This document shows, piece by piece, positions 25,557 to 34,622 of a DNA stretch of 64,000 nt. Under the pieces are notes generated by a model. The model saw only the letters and a program-made list of their open reading frames with translations, did not search any database and had not been told where the DNA came from. Made by a program: the position numbers and the translations under genes. Origin of the DNA: JALJPB01 sp034111045 (GTDB lineage: Bacteria; Pseudomonadota; Gammaproteobacteria; Enterobacterales; Alteromonadaceae); assembly GCA_034111045.1 (NCBI GenBank), contig JAWUYA010000001.1:1-64000 (forward strand). The letters are read 5' to 3'. Position 1 is the first letter of the stretch. Each line of letters opens with the position of its first letter.

Positions 25557-26603
25557 TTATTTATGTAAATTGACATCTTTATAATCAATTAGCTCTCTTA
25601 AAATTGTTGTTGCATAGCAACCTGCTGGCAAGAAAAACTTCAAAATAACGGTACTTTGATTGTCACTTTCATGATGAACAATAATAGAGGGAGTTTTTAA
25701 ATTTAAACGAATCCGTCGGCGCTCTTGTTTTAAACCAAACTTAGGCAAACCTTTTGATATTGCATCGTGGCACTGAGCAACTTGTTGTTCAAAGACCCTG
25801 GATTGACCTTGGGTCATTAACTCACCCGCGCCCCACATTGGCCCAGTAATATCTATGTTTTTATCGATTAAACGCTCATGTAATACTTGATCAACATCCT
25901 CAGCTAAAAATACCGACTGTGTGCCTGCTAACATGCACACATCACCAACCGATAAGGTATTAAAATAACCATGTTCAATACGCCTACTGACCACATCATT
26001 GAATAGGTATGAACGGGCTGCTGATAGATAAAAGCCTCGCTTCTTTTTATCTTTTACTTTCATTGCATTAGCAAATAACTTTATCGCTTTATCAATATTA
26101 CCACCATCAATGCCGAAACGTTGTTCGCCAAAATAATTGGGTACGCCATTGGCTATTATTTTTAACCAAGCTTGTTGCAACGCGTTGATATCTGATACTT
26201 CACGCAGCGTTAATTCAAAATAATTACCAGTTAGTGCACCAATACGCAGCTTTTTATTGTGCCGAGCATAAGATAGCACCTCAACACCGTCAATATTCAT
26301 ATCACTAAGGTCATATTCATCTTTACCTGGTAAATGAACACCAAACCATTGCTCAGTTATCGCAAAACGATCTTTTAACCCAGCATAGGAGACAAACTTA
26401 TCGTTAACTTTAAAGTACCTCGCTAAAGCACGGGCAATATCTAATGTGTTTTGGCCGGTTTTTCTTATATGTATTAGTAGGTGCTCACCTTCTGAACATG
26501 GCTCAAAAGATAGTTGTTCAAAAACTTTAAAATCTGTAATGCAAGCACGTAATAACCCGGTAGCTTTTGGTTTGCCATGCAAATAAGCGAGTACTGGTAA
26601 CAT
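25557..26603 (-). CDS. truD: tRNA pseudouridine(13) synthase TruD
   Basis: The protein has 348 aa. The TruD signature is FVSYAGLKDRFAITEQWFGVH, with the catalytic Asp in LKDR. NYFGEQRFGIDGGN is the second conserved block. The TRUD insertion domain spans about 155-300. It isomerises U13 of tRNA-Glu. It lies 6 bases after ispF, so co-transcription and likely coupling are inferred. Confidence 0.96.
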   Translation of the reverse strand: MLPVLAYLHGKPKATGLLRACITDFKVFEQLSFEPCSEGEHLLIHIRKTGQNTLDIARALARYFKVNDKFVSYAGLKDRFAITEQWFGVHLPGKDEYDLSDMNIDGVEVLSYARHNKKLRIGALTGNYFELTLREVSDINALQQAWLKIIANGVPNYFGEQRFGIDGGNIDKAIKLFANAMKVKDKKKRGFYLSAARSYLFNDVVSRRIEHGYFNTLSVGDVCMLAGTQSVFLAEDVDQVLHERLIDKNIDITGPMWGAGELMTQGQSRVFEQQVAQCHDAISKGLPKFGLKQERRRIRLNLKTPSIIVHHESDNQSTVILKFFLPAGCYATTILRELIDYKDVNLHK

Positions 26604-26609
26604 CTTTAA

Positions 26610-27122
26610 TTAACCTTCAGGTGTTAATGAAATCGGTTCACAAGGAATAATAGCCGGTTTCAATAAAGTAACACAATGCACTGCTACTCCTTCTTTTCGA
26701 CCGGTATAGCCTAGTTTTTCTGTCGTAGTCGCTTTCACATTAACTTGATCCACCAGGCAAAGTAAATCTTCGGCTAAACAAGTCCTCATCGCTAATAAGT
26801 ATGGTGCGATTTTTGGTGCTTGTGCAACTATCGTTATATCCACATTGCCTATTTCATAGTCTTTGGCTGCCATTAGACTGACGACCTGTTTTAATAATAC
26901 TCGACTAGAAATATTCTCATAACTCGCATCAGTATCTGGAAAATGATTGCCTATATCACCAAGTGCTAATGCACCAAGAATTGCATCACATAGAGCATGA
27001 ATAGCAACATCACCATCAGAATGCGCAATAAAGCCAAATTCGAAAGGTACTTTTATTCCTGCTAACGTTAATGGTCCTTCACCACCAAATTTATGGACAT
27101 CAAAACCATGACCTATTCGCAC
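26610..27122 (-). CDS. ispF: 2-C-methyl-D-erythritol 2,4-cyclodiphosphate synthase
   Basis: 170 aa, a little longer than E. coli IspF at the C-terminus. MRIGHGFDVHKFGG holds the zinc-binding Asp and His; FIAHSDGDVAIHALCDAILGA holds the third ligand. NVKATTTEKLGYTGRKEGVAVH is the substrate loop (read as two parts). It forms the cyclic diphosphate of the MEP isoprenoid pathway. It overlaps ispD by 10 bases. Confidence 0.97.
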   Translation of the reverse strand: MRIGHGFDVHKFGGEGPLTLAGIKVPFEFGFIAHSDGDVAIHALCDAILGALALGDIGNHFPDTDASYENISSRVLLKQVVSLMAAKDYEIGNVDITIVAQAPKIAPYLLAMRTCLAEDLLCLVDQVNVKATTTEKLGYTGRKEGVAVHCVTLLKPAIIPCEPISLTPEG

Positions 27123-27835
27123 ACATACTCCTTGGTAAATTTTGCGAGATAATACACCGCCAAGGTTAAATCCTCAGGGTGCGTTATTTTTATATTTTGA
27201 CTACTGCCTTGTACTAATAAACTAGGTAATCCTGCACGCTCAATCGCTGAAGACTCGTCAGTTATCACTGCGTGATCAACCATGGCCTTCTCAATTGCAT
27301 TAATGAGTAAATGGGTTTGATACATTTGTGGTGTCAGTGCATGCCATAAGATAGAACGTTCCACGGTAGCGACTACTTGTCGGTTTGAACCCGAGCGTTT
27401 CATTGTATCTTGTACAGGTGTCGCTAATAAACCGCCATGATAAGTTGTACGGCAACTATTTATCAGGGCATCAATATCTTTATGTTCAATACAAGGCCGC
27501 GCGGCATCATGAACCAATACCCAAGGATTATTTGTTTGATCAATAATTTTTAACCCAGCGAGCACAGAGTCAACACGTTCATTACCACCATCTACTTTGA
27601 TAACATCAGGATGAGTGTATAAAGAAGTCTCTTTAAAATATTCATCTCCTGCACTTATAGCTAGAATAACTTGAGCAATATTGGGGTGAGATAAAAGATT
27701 TAATACGGTATGTTCTATAATGGTTAAATCGTCTATCTTGAGATATTGCTTCGGGCAATTCGCTTTCATACGCTTACCAACACCAGCAGCAGGAACGACA
27801 ACAATCAGAGAGTCAAAATGATTAACATTAACCAT
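27113..27835 (-). CDS. ispD: 2-C-methyl-D-erythritol 4-phosphate cytidylyltransferase
   Basis: The protein has 240 aa. The nucleotide-binding motif is VVPAAGVGKRMKANCPKQYL, followed by VLVHDAARPC with the metal-binding Asp, and TDESSAIERAG. It makes CDP-methylerythritol, the step before the IspE kinase. It overlaps ftsB upstream by 8 bases and ispF downstream by 10 bases, so the three genes are probably translationally coupled. Confidence 0.97.
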   Translation of the reverse strand: MVNVNHFDSLIVVVPAAGVGKRMKANCPKQYLKIDDLTIIEHTVLNLLSHPNIAQVILAISAGDEYFKETSLYTHPDVIKVDGGNERVDSVLAGLKIIDQTNNPWVLVHDAARPCIEHKDIDALINSCRTTYHGGLLATPVQDTMKRSGSNRQVVATVERSILWHALTPQMYQTHLLINAIEKAMVDHAVITDESSAIERAGLPSLLVQGSSQNIKITHPEDLTLAVYYLAKFTKEYVCE

Positions 27836-28169
27836 CAGTTATCCTTGATTTTTTTACAGGAGTTGCAGCGCGATTGGATTGACTATTTTGAGAGCTATGT
27901 GCGGGAACTATGCGAAAAAAAATTTCACCTTCTTTAATCATCCCCAATTCATTTCGGGCTCGCTCTTCGATTGCCTCTACACCTAATTTTAAATCATCGG
28001 TGTCAGCGTAAAGCAATTTATTACGTTGTTTAAGTTTTTCGTTATCGAGTTGTTGTCTAACCACTTCACTTTGAAGAGAGAGATAATCTGGCACACTATT
28101 TTTACCAAACCAAAGGCGATACTGTAAAAGCAGAAAAAAAATAACAAGCCCGGCAGTGATCAAACGCAT
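27828..28169 (-). CDS. ftsB: cell division protein FtsB
   Basis: The protein has 113 aa. One N-terminal transmembrane helix (ITAGLVIFFLLLQYRLWFG) is followed by the typical periplasmic coiled coil, VVRQQLDNEKLKQRNKLLYAD, then AIEERARNELGMIKEGEIFFR. FtsB joins FtsL and FtsQ in the septal complex that activates FtsWI. The C-terminal Ser/Asn/Arg-rich tail is longer than in E. coli (103 aa). Confidence 0.95.
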   Translation of the reverse strand: MRLITAGLVIFFLLLQYRLWFGKNSVPDYLSLQSEVVRQQLDNEKLKQRNKLLYADTDDLKLGVEAIEERARNELGMIKEGEIFFRIVPAHSSQNSQSNRAATPVKKSRITDG

Positions 28170-28258
28170 AAAAAATTAACACCAAATCCAGTAACGATAA
28201 AATTAAAGAGTAAGACCATTATAAATAGTTGATAGTCACTGTAAATACAATTGAGTAG

Positions 28259-28876
28259 TTAAATATGTAAAGGTTGCTTAAAGTTTTTCCAATTAATGGA
28301 ACATGACAGTAATAATTCCCTTAACGTAAGGATCATAGGACGAATTTTATTGCGCCCTTGCCAACAATGTCCTGTGCATGCAGCACGCATCACTTGTTTA
28401 TTAGGTTTGAGCAGTTTAACTTTATTATATTTTTGTTTTTCAATATCGGACAAATAAAACCAACCGGCAACATTGGTTCTAATGCGTTGCTGGTCATTAT
28501 CTATCCTATCAATACAATCAAGAAAAATATAACCTTCAGCCAATACAGGAACAATGAGACCAAGAGATAACGGTATTGATAAATACCAAGTATTCACCTG
28601 TTCGATTTCTTGACCATTAAGCGGTATTTTACTACTTTGTTTGGCTTGCCATGCAGCATTTTGAACGTCTAGCTCAAGAGGTGAGTTCGCTTGTGTCATT
28701 AACAGTGCGGTACGATTGATATAATAAGATAGACTTTTTAATCGGTCTTGAACAGCATGAACTGTCGCCAAATCAATATTAGCAAGCAAACGCAATTCAC
28801 GCTCATAAAGTGCGTTGCACAATTCAGCGTAAATTTCCGACTGTGGTTTCTCTTGCCAAAGTGACGTCTGGGTCAT
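28259..28876 (-). CDS. unrecognised protein between ftsB and eno (205 aa)
   Basis: I do not recognise a family. The ORF begins MTQTSLWQEKPQSEIYAEL and is rich in charged and aromatic residues. The N-terminal half looks alpha-helical. A mid-region hydrophobic stretch, WYLSIPLSLGLIVPVLAEGY, could be a membrane segment or a buried strand pair. A Cys pair occurs in RAACTGHCWQGRNKIRPM near the C-terminus. It lies downstream of the eno terminator and 89 bases before ftsB in the same direction. Its length, codon style and clean spacing suggest a real lineage-restricted gene. Confidence 0.6.
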   Translation of the reverse strand: MTQTSLWQEKPQSEIYAELCNALYERELRLLANIDLATVHAVQDRLKSLSYYINRTALLMTQANSPLELDVQNAAWQAKQSSKIPLNGQEIEQVNTWYLSIPLSLGLIVPVLAEGYIFLDCIDRIDNDQQRIRTNVAGWFYLSDIEKQKYNKVKLLKPNKQVMRAACTGHCWQGRNKIRPMILTLRELLLSCSINWKNFKQPLHI

Positions 28877-28953
28877 GGTTTTTAAAAATCAATAGGTAAC
28901 TGCTTATTGTTTAAGCATACTTGATTGTTGCGAAAAGATAAAATTTACCCTAT

Positions 28954-28981
28954 AAAAACCGATACGTTGGTATCGGTTTTT
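28954..28981 (-). terminator. terminator after eno
   Basis: AAAAACCGATAC (28954-28965) pairs perfectly with GTATCGGTTTTT (28970-28981) around a 4-base loop. On the minus strand the stem ends in a T-run. It lies about 115 bases after the eno stop. Confidence 0.85.
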
Positions 28982-29094
28982 ATATAAAGACTCTCTCGCA
29001 GCAAATTAGCATAGCGTAATGCGTTCGGGCGCTGTTGACTATAAGCCATGAGCACCAACAAATTAGCTTTTGGCTTAATTAGAAAACAGGGATC

Positions 29095-30393
29095 TTATTG
29101 GCCTTTCACTTCACTTAAACCATTAAATATTGCTTTGTCGCCTAAATACTCTTCGATACGTAATAATTGATTGTATTTAGCAACACGGTCAGAGCGGCAT
29201 AAAGAGCCTGTTTTAATTTGACCCGCTGCCGTACCAACAGCTAAATCAGCGATGGTTGCATCTTCAGTCTCACCACTACGGTGTGAGATAACCGCAGTAA
29301 AACCAGCATTCTTAGCCATTTTAATTGCCGCTAAAGTTTCTGTTAATGTACCAATCTGGTTAAATTTGATCAATATTGAGTTACCAATACCTTGCTCAAT
29401 GCCACGAGCTAATATTTTTGTATTAGTTACAAACAAATCATCACCAACAATTTGTACTTTATCACCAAGTAATTTAGTTTGATAAGCAAAACCATCCCAG
29501 TCTGATTCATCTAAACCGTCTTCAATAGAAACAATGGGGTATTGTTCACAAAGTGTCGCCAAGAAATCTGAAAATTCATTGGCCGTAAATTGCTTGCCTT
29601 CACCTTTGAGATCATAAATATTTTTGTCGGCATCATAAAATTCTGAGGCCGCACAATCCATGGCTAATGTTATGTCTTTACCTAACTCATAACCTGCAGC
29701 AGCTACCGCTTCTTTAATGACCGCTAATGCATCAGCATTTGATTCAAGGTTAGGTGCAAAACCACCTTCATCACCTACAGCAGTGTTCATACCTTTTGTA
29801 GATAATACTTTTTTCAATGCATGAAATATTTCAGCACCCATACGTAAGGCTTCACGAAAACTTTTAGCGCCTACAGGCTGAACCATAAACTCTTGAATAT
29901 CAACATTATTATCGGCATGTTCGCCACCGTTGATAATATTCATCATAGGTAAAGGTAATGAATATTGACCCGGAGTCCCATTTAAATCAGCTATGTGTTC
30001 AAACAATTGTACTTTTTTGTCCATAGCTGCAGCTTTTGCTACCGCTAAAGAAACAGCAAGAATAGCATTGGCGCCAAACTTTTCTTTATTTTCAGTACCA
30101 TCTAAATCAATCATAATTTGATCGATTTTTGCTTGTTCTAAGGCATTATTGCCTATAAGTGCTGTTTGAATGTGTTCATTGATTGCGGCAACTGCTCTTA
30201 ACACCCCTTTACCTAAATAACGTGATTGATCACCGTCACGTAATTCTAACGCTTCACGAGAACCTGTTGATGCCCCCGATGGTGCAGCAGCACGTCCCCA
30301 GGCACCTGACTCAAGATAAACGTCAGCTTCAACCGTTGGGTTACCACGCGAGTCCATGATTTCACGGGCAATAATTTTACTAATATTTGACAT
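29095..30393 (-). CDS. eno: enolase
   Basis: The start is taken as ATG 30393 (MSNISKIIAREIMDSRGNP, 432 aa), which matches known enolases and has AGTAGGA before it; an ATG 6 bases earlier overlaps that site. Motifs include GASTGSREALELRDGD, the catalytic Glu region GDEGGFAPN, metal ligands in DCAASEFYD, IEDGLDESDWDG and GDDLFVTN, and the signature ILIKFNQIGTLTETLAAI with SHRSGETED. It converts 2-phosphoglycerate to phosphoenolpyruvate in glycolysis and is also a degradosome partner. It lies downstream of pyrG, with a hairpin between. Confidence 0.98.
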   Translation of the reverse strand: MSNISKIIAREIMDSRGNPTVEADVYLESGAWGRAAAPSGASTGSREALELRDGDQSRYLGKGVLRAVAAINEHIQTALIGNNALEQAKIDQIMIDLDGTENKEKFGANAILAVSLAVAKAAAMDKKVQLFEHIADLNGTPGQYSLPLPMMNIINGGEHADNNVDIQEFMVQPVGAKSFREALRMGAEIFHALKKVLSTKGMNTAVGDEGGFAPNLESNADALAVIKEAVAAAGYELGKDITLAMDCAASEFYDADKNIYDLKGEGKQFTANEFSDFLATLCEQYPIVSIEDGLDESDWDGFAYQTKLLGDKVQIVGDDLFVTNTKILARGIEQGIGNSILIKFNQIGTLTETLAAIKMAKNAGFTAVISHRSGETEDATIADLAVGTAAGQIKTGSLCRSDRVAKYNQLLRIEEYLGDKAIFNGLSEVKGQ

Positions 30394-30473
30394 TTTCATT
30401 CCTACTCATATAAGTGTTGTTCTTCAATTGAACAATAAAAATTAAAAACTAAAATTGTCTCTACTTATAAAGC

Positions 30474-30500
30474 AAAACCGCAGCACATGGCTACGGTTTT
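30474..30500 (-). terminator. hairpin between pyrG and eno
   Basis: AAAACCG (30474-30480) pairs with CGGTTTT (30494-30500), extended inward by AGC/GCT with one mismatch. It lies 14 bases after the pyrG stop. It could end pyrG transcription or let some readthrough into eno. Confidence 0.7.
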
Positions 30501-30514
30501 AATTCAGTTGTTGG

Positions 30515-32152
30515 TTACCTCAATTGCAGTTTTTGATGCTCAAAGGATGCAGCAATAAAACTTTTAAATAATGGATGTCCATCACGTGGAGTTGAATTAA
30601 ACTCAGGATGGAACTGCCCTGCAATAAACCAAGGGTGATTTGGTATTTCAATCACCTCAACTAATGTTTTATCCGTAGATAATCCCGAGAATACTAAACC
30701 AGCTTTGCTTAATTGTTCACGGTAGTTATTATTTACCTCATAACGGTGACGGTGTCTTTCATAAATTGTTTCACTGCCATAGACGTTATAAGCACTGGTA
30801 CCTTTCATAAGATGACACAATTGAGAGCCTAAACGCATAGTACCTCCCAAATCAGAACCTTCATGGCGATATTCAATTTGCCCTTCTTCGTCTAACCATT
30901 CATTGATTAAACCAATGACAGCATGTGGTGTTTCAGCATTAAATTCTGTACTGTGAGCACCTGTTAAACCGGCAACGTTACGGGCAAAATCTATTAATGC
31001 CACTTGCATACCTAGACAGATACCTAAATAAGGTACTTTATTTTCACGCGCATATTGCGCCGTTAAAATTTTACCCTCTACACCACGTTCACCAAAACCA
31101 CCAGGGACGAGTATTGCATCCAAATCAGCTAAAACGTCGGTTCCCTTTGCTTCAATATCTTGTGAATCTATATGGTGAATTTTCACTTTAACTTGATTTT
31201 TAATACCTGCATGTTTTAACGCTTCGTTAACCGACTTATAGGCATCGGGTAATTCAGTATATTTACCAACCATACCAATAGTGACTTCGCCTACTGGATT
31301 GGCTTCTTGATATAACACTTGCTCCCATTCACTTAAATCAGCTTCAGGTACATCTAAACCAAAACGCTTGACTACTAATTCATCAGCACCTTGAGATTTT
31401 AATATTGCAGGTACTTTATAAATACTGTCAACGTCTCGCAATGCAATAACAGCTTTTTCTTCAACGTTAGTAAATAATGAAATTTTAGCGCGCTCGTTTG
31501 CTGGAATAGGACGTTCACTGCGGCAAACTAAAATGTCAGGAAAAATACCAATAGAGCGCAATTCTTTGACTGAATGCTGAGTTGGTTTGGTTTTGATTTC
31601 GCCTGCTGCAGCAATATAGGGTACGAGTGTTAAATGCATGAACATTGCACGTTCACGCCCTAATTCAACACCCAGTTGACGGATAGCTTCTAAGAACGGT
31701 TGAGACTCTATATCACCTACCGTACCACCAATTTCAACCATGGCGACATCGTAGCCTTCAGCACCTTCGATGACACGGCGTTTAATATCATTAGTAATAT
31801 GAGGAATCACTTGGATAGTTGCGCCTAAAAACTCACCTTTACGTTCGCGCGCAAGAATATCTTGATAAATACGACCGGTGGTAAAGTTATTACGCTTGGT
31901 CATTTTGGTACGAATAAATCGTTCGTAATGACCTAAATCAAGATCGGTTTCAGCACCATCTTCGGTGACAAATACTTCACCATGTTGAATCGGGCTCATG
32001 GTCCCGGGATCAACATTAATATAGGGATCAAGTTTTAGCATGGTGACTTTTAAGCCCCGCGCTTCAAGAATTGCGGCAAGAGAGGCTGCTGCAATACCTT
32101 TACCAAGAGACGATACAACGCCACCAGTTACAAAAATATATCGAGTTGTCAT
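30515..32152 (-). CDS. pyrG: CTP synthase
   Basis: The protein has 545 aa. The N-terminal synthetase domain starts MTTRYIFVTGGVVSSLGKGI and has KLDPYINVDPGTMSPIQHG and GGTVGDIE. The glutaminase domain (about 300-545) has VPGGFGERG, the catalytic Cys in LGICLGMQ, and the His/Glu pair in FHPEFNSTP. It aminates UTP to CTP with glutamine and ATP. It begins a transcript from a promoter at 32312-32340 and is followed by eno, a common gammaproteobacterial pair. Confidence 0.98.
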   Translation of the reverse strand: MTTRYIFVTGGVVSSLGKGIAAASLAAILEARGLKVTMLKLDPYINVDPGTMSPIQHGEVFVTEDGAETDLDLGHYERFIRTKMTKRNNFTTGRIYQDILARERKGEFLGATIQVIPHITNDIKRRVIEGAEGYDVAMVEIGGTVGDIESQPFLEAIRQLGVELGRERAMFMHLTLVPYIAAAGEIKTKPTQHSVKELRSIGIFPDILVCRSERPIPANERAKISLFTNVEEKAVIALRDVDSIYKVPAILKSQGADELVVKRFGLDVPEADLSEWEQVLYQEANPVGEVTIGMVGKYTELPDAYKSVNEALKHAGIKNQVKVKIHHIDSQDIEAKGTDVLADLDAILVPGGFGERGVEGKILTAQYARENKVPYLGICLGMQVALIDFARNVAGLTGAHSTEFNAETPHAVIGLINEWLDEEGQIEYRHEGSDLGGTMRLGSQLCHLMKGTSAYNVYGSETIYERHRHRYEVNNNYREQLSKAGLVFSGLSTDKTLVEVIEIPNHPWFIAGQFHPEFNSTPRDGHPLFKSFIAASFEHQKLQLR

Positions 32153-32311
32153 GTTATACCAAAAAGTCAGGATGAACGGATTATATTCAAATAGCTGTAA
32201 ACTATTACTATTGTTATTGCTAAAAGTTTAATAAACCATCTATATCGACAATCTAAAAGAGATAATGTTGATATAATTACTGTTGAAAAATTTTTAGCAG
32301 GACGGGGTAGC

Positions 32312-32340
32312 ATTATACTTAAAAGCTGGGTTAACAACAA
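32312..32340 (-). promoter_or_regulatory. sigma-70-type promoter for pyrG
   Basis: On the minus strand TTGTTG (32340-32335) and TATAAT (32317-32312) are separated by 17 bases. The -10 is a perfect consensus. Transcription would begin in or near the CCCC run at 32307-32304, leaving a leader of about 150 bases before pyrG. Confidence 0.6.
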
Positions 32341-32443
32341 TATCAACAGTGAATCTACTGGTAAAAAATAATAGTTTACTAACTAAAATAAGACTAAAAC
32401 TGTTAAGCTTAGCCATGTTAAATTTTTCTTTTAGGCAATAACT

Positions 32444-33028
32444 ATGAATAATGTTCGCCTTGATGTGATTTTATCAGCCATTGATCTGATCAATAATGAT
32501 GACCCTAATCAAATAACTTTTGATAATATAACTCACCCTAAAGAGTATATTTATGGCCATCAAATGACAAATATGCTTGATGAACATTACCCCCAAGCAA
32601 ATGAGTTATTAAAAATAGCAGTAAGGGCACAACATATTAAACGTTGGAGCATTACCCGTGCCGAATTTGATTTAGGGAAAAAAGGCTATTTCCAATGGCG
32701 CATAGCGCTGGGTCAATTTCATGCTAATTTAACAACACAATTAATGCTAGACAATAGTTACAGCGAAGATGAAGCGCAACAAACAGCGGCGATTATCCGT
32801 AAAGAAAAATTAAAATCAAATGCAGATAGTCAAACATTAGAAGATATTGCCTGCTTAGTATTTTTACAGTTTTATTTTGATGATTTCTCAGCTAAACATA
32901 GTGAAGAAAAAATTATTCGAGTACTCCAAAAGACTTGGGGTAAAATGTCGGATCAAGGTCATAATATTGCTTTGACTTTAATATTACCTGACCATTTAGC
33001 GGCTTTAGTTGCTAAAGCTCTAGCCTAA
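32444..33028 (+). CDS. DUF4202 family protein
   Basis: The protein has 194 aa. The sequence fits the DUF4202 family: HPKEYIYGHQMTNMLDEHYP, AVRAQHIKRWSI, KGYFQWRIALGQFHA and a central IACLVFLQFYFDDF, followed by a C-terminal KTWGKMSDQGHNIAL. The conserved His residues (HQM, AQHIKRW) suggest a helical HD-like or metal-binding bundle. Function is not established. It has an AGGCAA site before the ATG and is transcribed away from pyrG. Confidence 0.82.
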   Translation: MNNVRLDVILSAIDLINNDDPNQITFDNITHPKEYIYGHQMTNMLDEHYPQANELLKIAVRAQHIKRWSITRAEFDLGKKGYFQWRIALGQFHANLTTQLMLDNSYSEDEAQQTAAIIRKEKLKSNADSQTLEDIACLVFLQFYFDDFSAKHSEEKIIRVLQKTWGKMSDQGHNIALTLILPDHLAALVAKALA

Positions 33029-33072
33029 TATTAATCAAACTATCGCATTAAGGAAATGGTGGCAGCTGCTTA

Positions 33073-33096
33073 CTCATCAGTATAAGTACTGATGAG
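33073..33096. terminator. hairpin between DUF4202 gene and mazG
   Basis: CTCATCAGTA (33073-33082) pairs perfectly with TACTGATGAG (33087-33096) around a TAAG loop. It sits between convergent stops. No U-run follows. Confidence 0.5.
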
Positions 33097-33187
33097 CAAT
33101 CACTAGAAAATCAAGATATGTCAGCTTATAAAGTGACATCATTAAAATATCAATTTATCATGCTTTTGAGTATAAAAAACAATCAAT

Positions 33188-34000
33188 TTATTTATTTTCA
33201 GCTAATTTAACTTGTTGCCAATACGCTTCTAATGCAAACAAATCATGTTGTTCAAATGCTTGCTTTGATTGTTCCACTCTTTGCTCAACACCATGAAAAC
33301 GTGTAGTGAATTTTTTATTGGCTTGTCTGAGTAAAGTTTCGGGGTCTTGTTTAGCATGGCGGCATAAGTTGACCACAGCAAACATTAAATCGCCCAACTC
33401 TTCTGATAAAGCGTGTGATTTTCCATGGTGTAAATGATCAATTTCCACCCTAACTTCTTCCACCTCTTCCTTCACTTTATCAAGAACATGGTCAATATTA
33501 TGCCAATCAAAACCAACATGAGCACAGCGCTTTTGAATTTTGATTGCTTGTGATAATGCGGGTAAATTTTTAGGAATATCTGCTAATATGCTGATGCGCT
33601 CAGTTTTATTTTTCTGTTGTCGCTCTTTGCCTTTTTCATTTTCCCAATTCGCTTTGATTTCTGCATCAGAAGTAAACTCGGCACCACCAAAAACATGGGG
33701 ATGACGGCGCACTAGCTTTTCGCTAATGGCAGCAACAACCGAGTCAAAATTAAAAAGTTTTTGCTCTTGCCCTAACTGACTATAAAATATCACCTGAAAA
33801 AGTAAGTCACCGAGTTCTTTTTCTAATTCAATAAAGTCATTTTGTTCAATAGCATCGGCAACTTCATAAGCTTCTTCAATGGTGCAAGGAATGATTGATG
33901 CAAATGTTTGTTTGATGTCCCAAGGACAGCCAGTGTCGGGGTCACGTAATTGAGACATTATCCAACGGAGTTTACTGATTGACGGTTTATCATTTAACAT
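33188..34000 (-). CDS. mazG: nucleoside triphosphate pyrophosphohydrolase MazG
   Basis: 270 aa with two MazG domains. The first has LRWIMSQLRDPDTGCPWDIKQ, then CTIEEAYEVADAIE and ELGDLLFQVIFYSQL. The second has VKEEVEEVRVEI and EELGDLMFAVVNLCRH. The paired EExxE and ExxD motifs bind Mg. MazG hydrolyses NTPs to monophosphates and tempers ppGpp signalling; its place upstream of neither toxin nor antitoxin but near relA is the usual gammaproteobacterial neighbourhood. Confidence 0.96.
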   Translation of the reverse strand: MLNDKPSISKLRWIMSQLRDPDTGCPWDIKQTFASIIPCTIEEAYEVADAIEQNDFIELEKELGDLLFQVIFYSQLGQEQKLFNFDSVVAAISEKLVRRHPHVFGGAEFTSDAEIKANWENEKGKERQQKNKTERISILADIPKNLPALSQAIKIQKRCAHVGFDWHNIDHVLDKVKEEVEEVRVEIDHLHHGKSHALSEELGDLMFAVVNLCRHAKQDPETLLRQANKKFTTRFHGVEQRVEQSKQAFEQHDLFALEAYWQQVKLAENK

Positions 34001-34243
34001 TTAACACTACCCATTTTTATTATAATTAATCAAAGAAAACATACCATACTACATCAAGTATTTAACCTTCCATACTGTGAATTTGATTTGAGTGCCTTCG
34101 TCATATTTGTCACCATTATACAAATAACACTGTATCGGTCGATAGTTATAACGGTTGAATTTGAGCCATAATAGAGAAATTAATTTATACTCAATTTATG
34201 CTTGATAATAATCATCTTATAAAATCCTTGATAGGAAATCAAA

Positions 34244-34492
34244 ATGATAAAAAGGCTGCTAGTTTTATCTTTATTATTCACTCATTCGTTATCCGCAACT
34301 GAAATTAATCATGCTATAGGCTTTGGTTTACAATATGCTGGGGTTGCAGGGTATCAAATATCGACCAAGAATGACGCTCATCGTTTTCGCGGCGGGCTAG
34401 GCTATTTGGGTATGGTTCAGTGTCGGCTATGTATTTTAGTTAGCCACTTTTTTAATAGCCTTACTATTTTTCTATTCTACAAGGAGAGATAA
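34244..34492 (+). pseudogene. decayed small secreted protein gene
   Basis: AGGA precedes ATG 34244. Residues 1-18 form a signal peptide (MIKRLLVLSLLFTHSLSA). The next 40 residues (INHAIGFGLQYAGVAGYQIS and RFRGGLGYLG) look like beta strands of a small outer-membrane barrel. After GYLG the frame turns into a Cys-rich, unlikely sequence, while the +1 frame reads WFSVGYVF and then stops, and later gives another hydrophobic stretch. A frameshifted remnant is the simplest reading; an intact 82-residue product is the alternative. Confidence 0.5.
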
Positions 34493-34622
34493 GCTTTCAA
34501 CTATAATTTTAAATAATTGCCCTCGTAACTTATGTTCGGATTTGTATTCGGATTTATATTCAGTAATAATCTTAACGATTGATGCTTTGTCATTGAACCG
34601 TTATTCCTCGTGTTTACATTTG

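Noticed and set aside
34520..34565. Short TTCGGATTT direct repeats before the relA stop
   Set aside because: Only two to three short copies; slippage in AT-rich DNA explains them.
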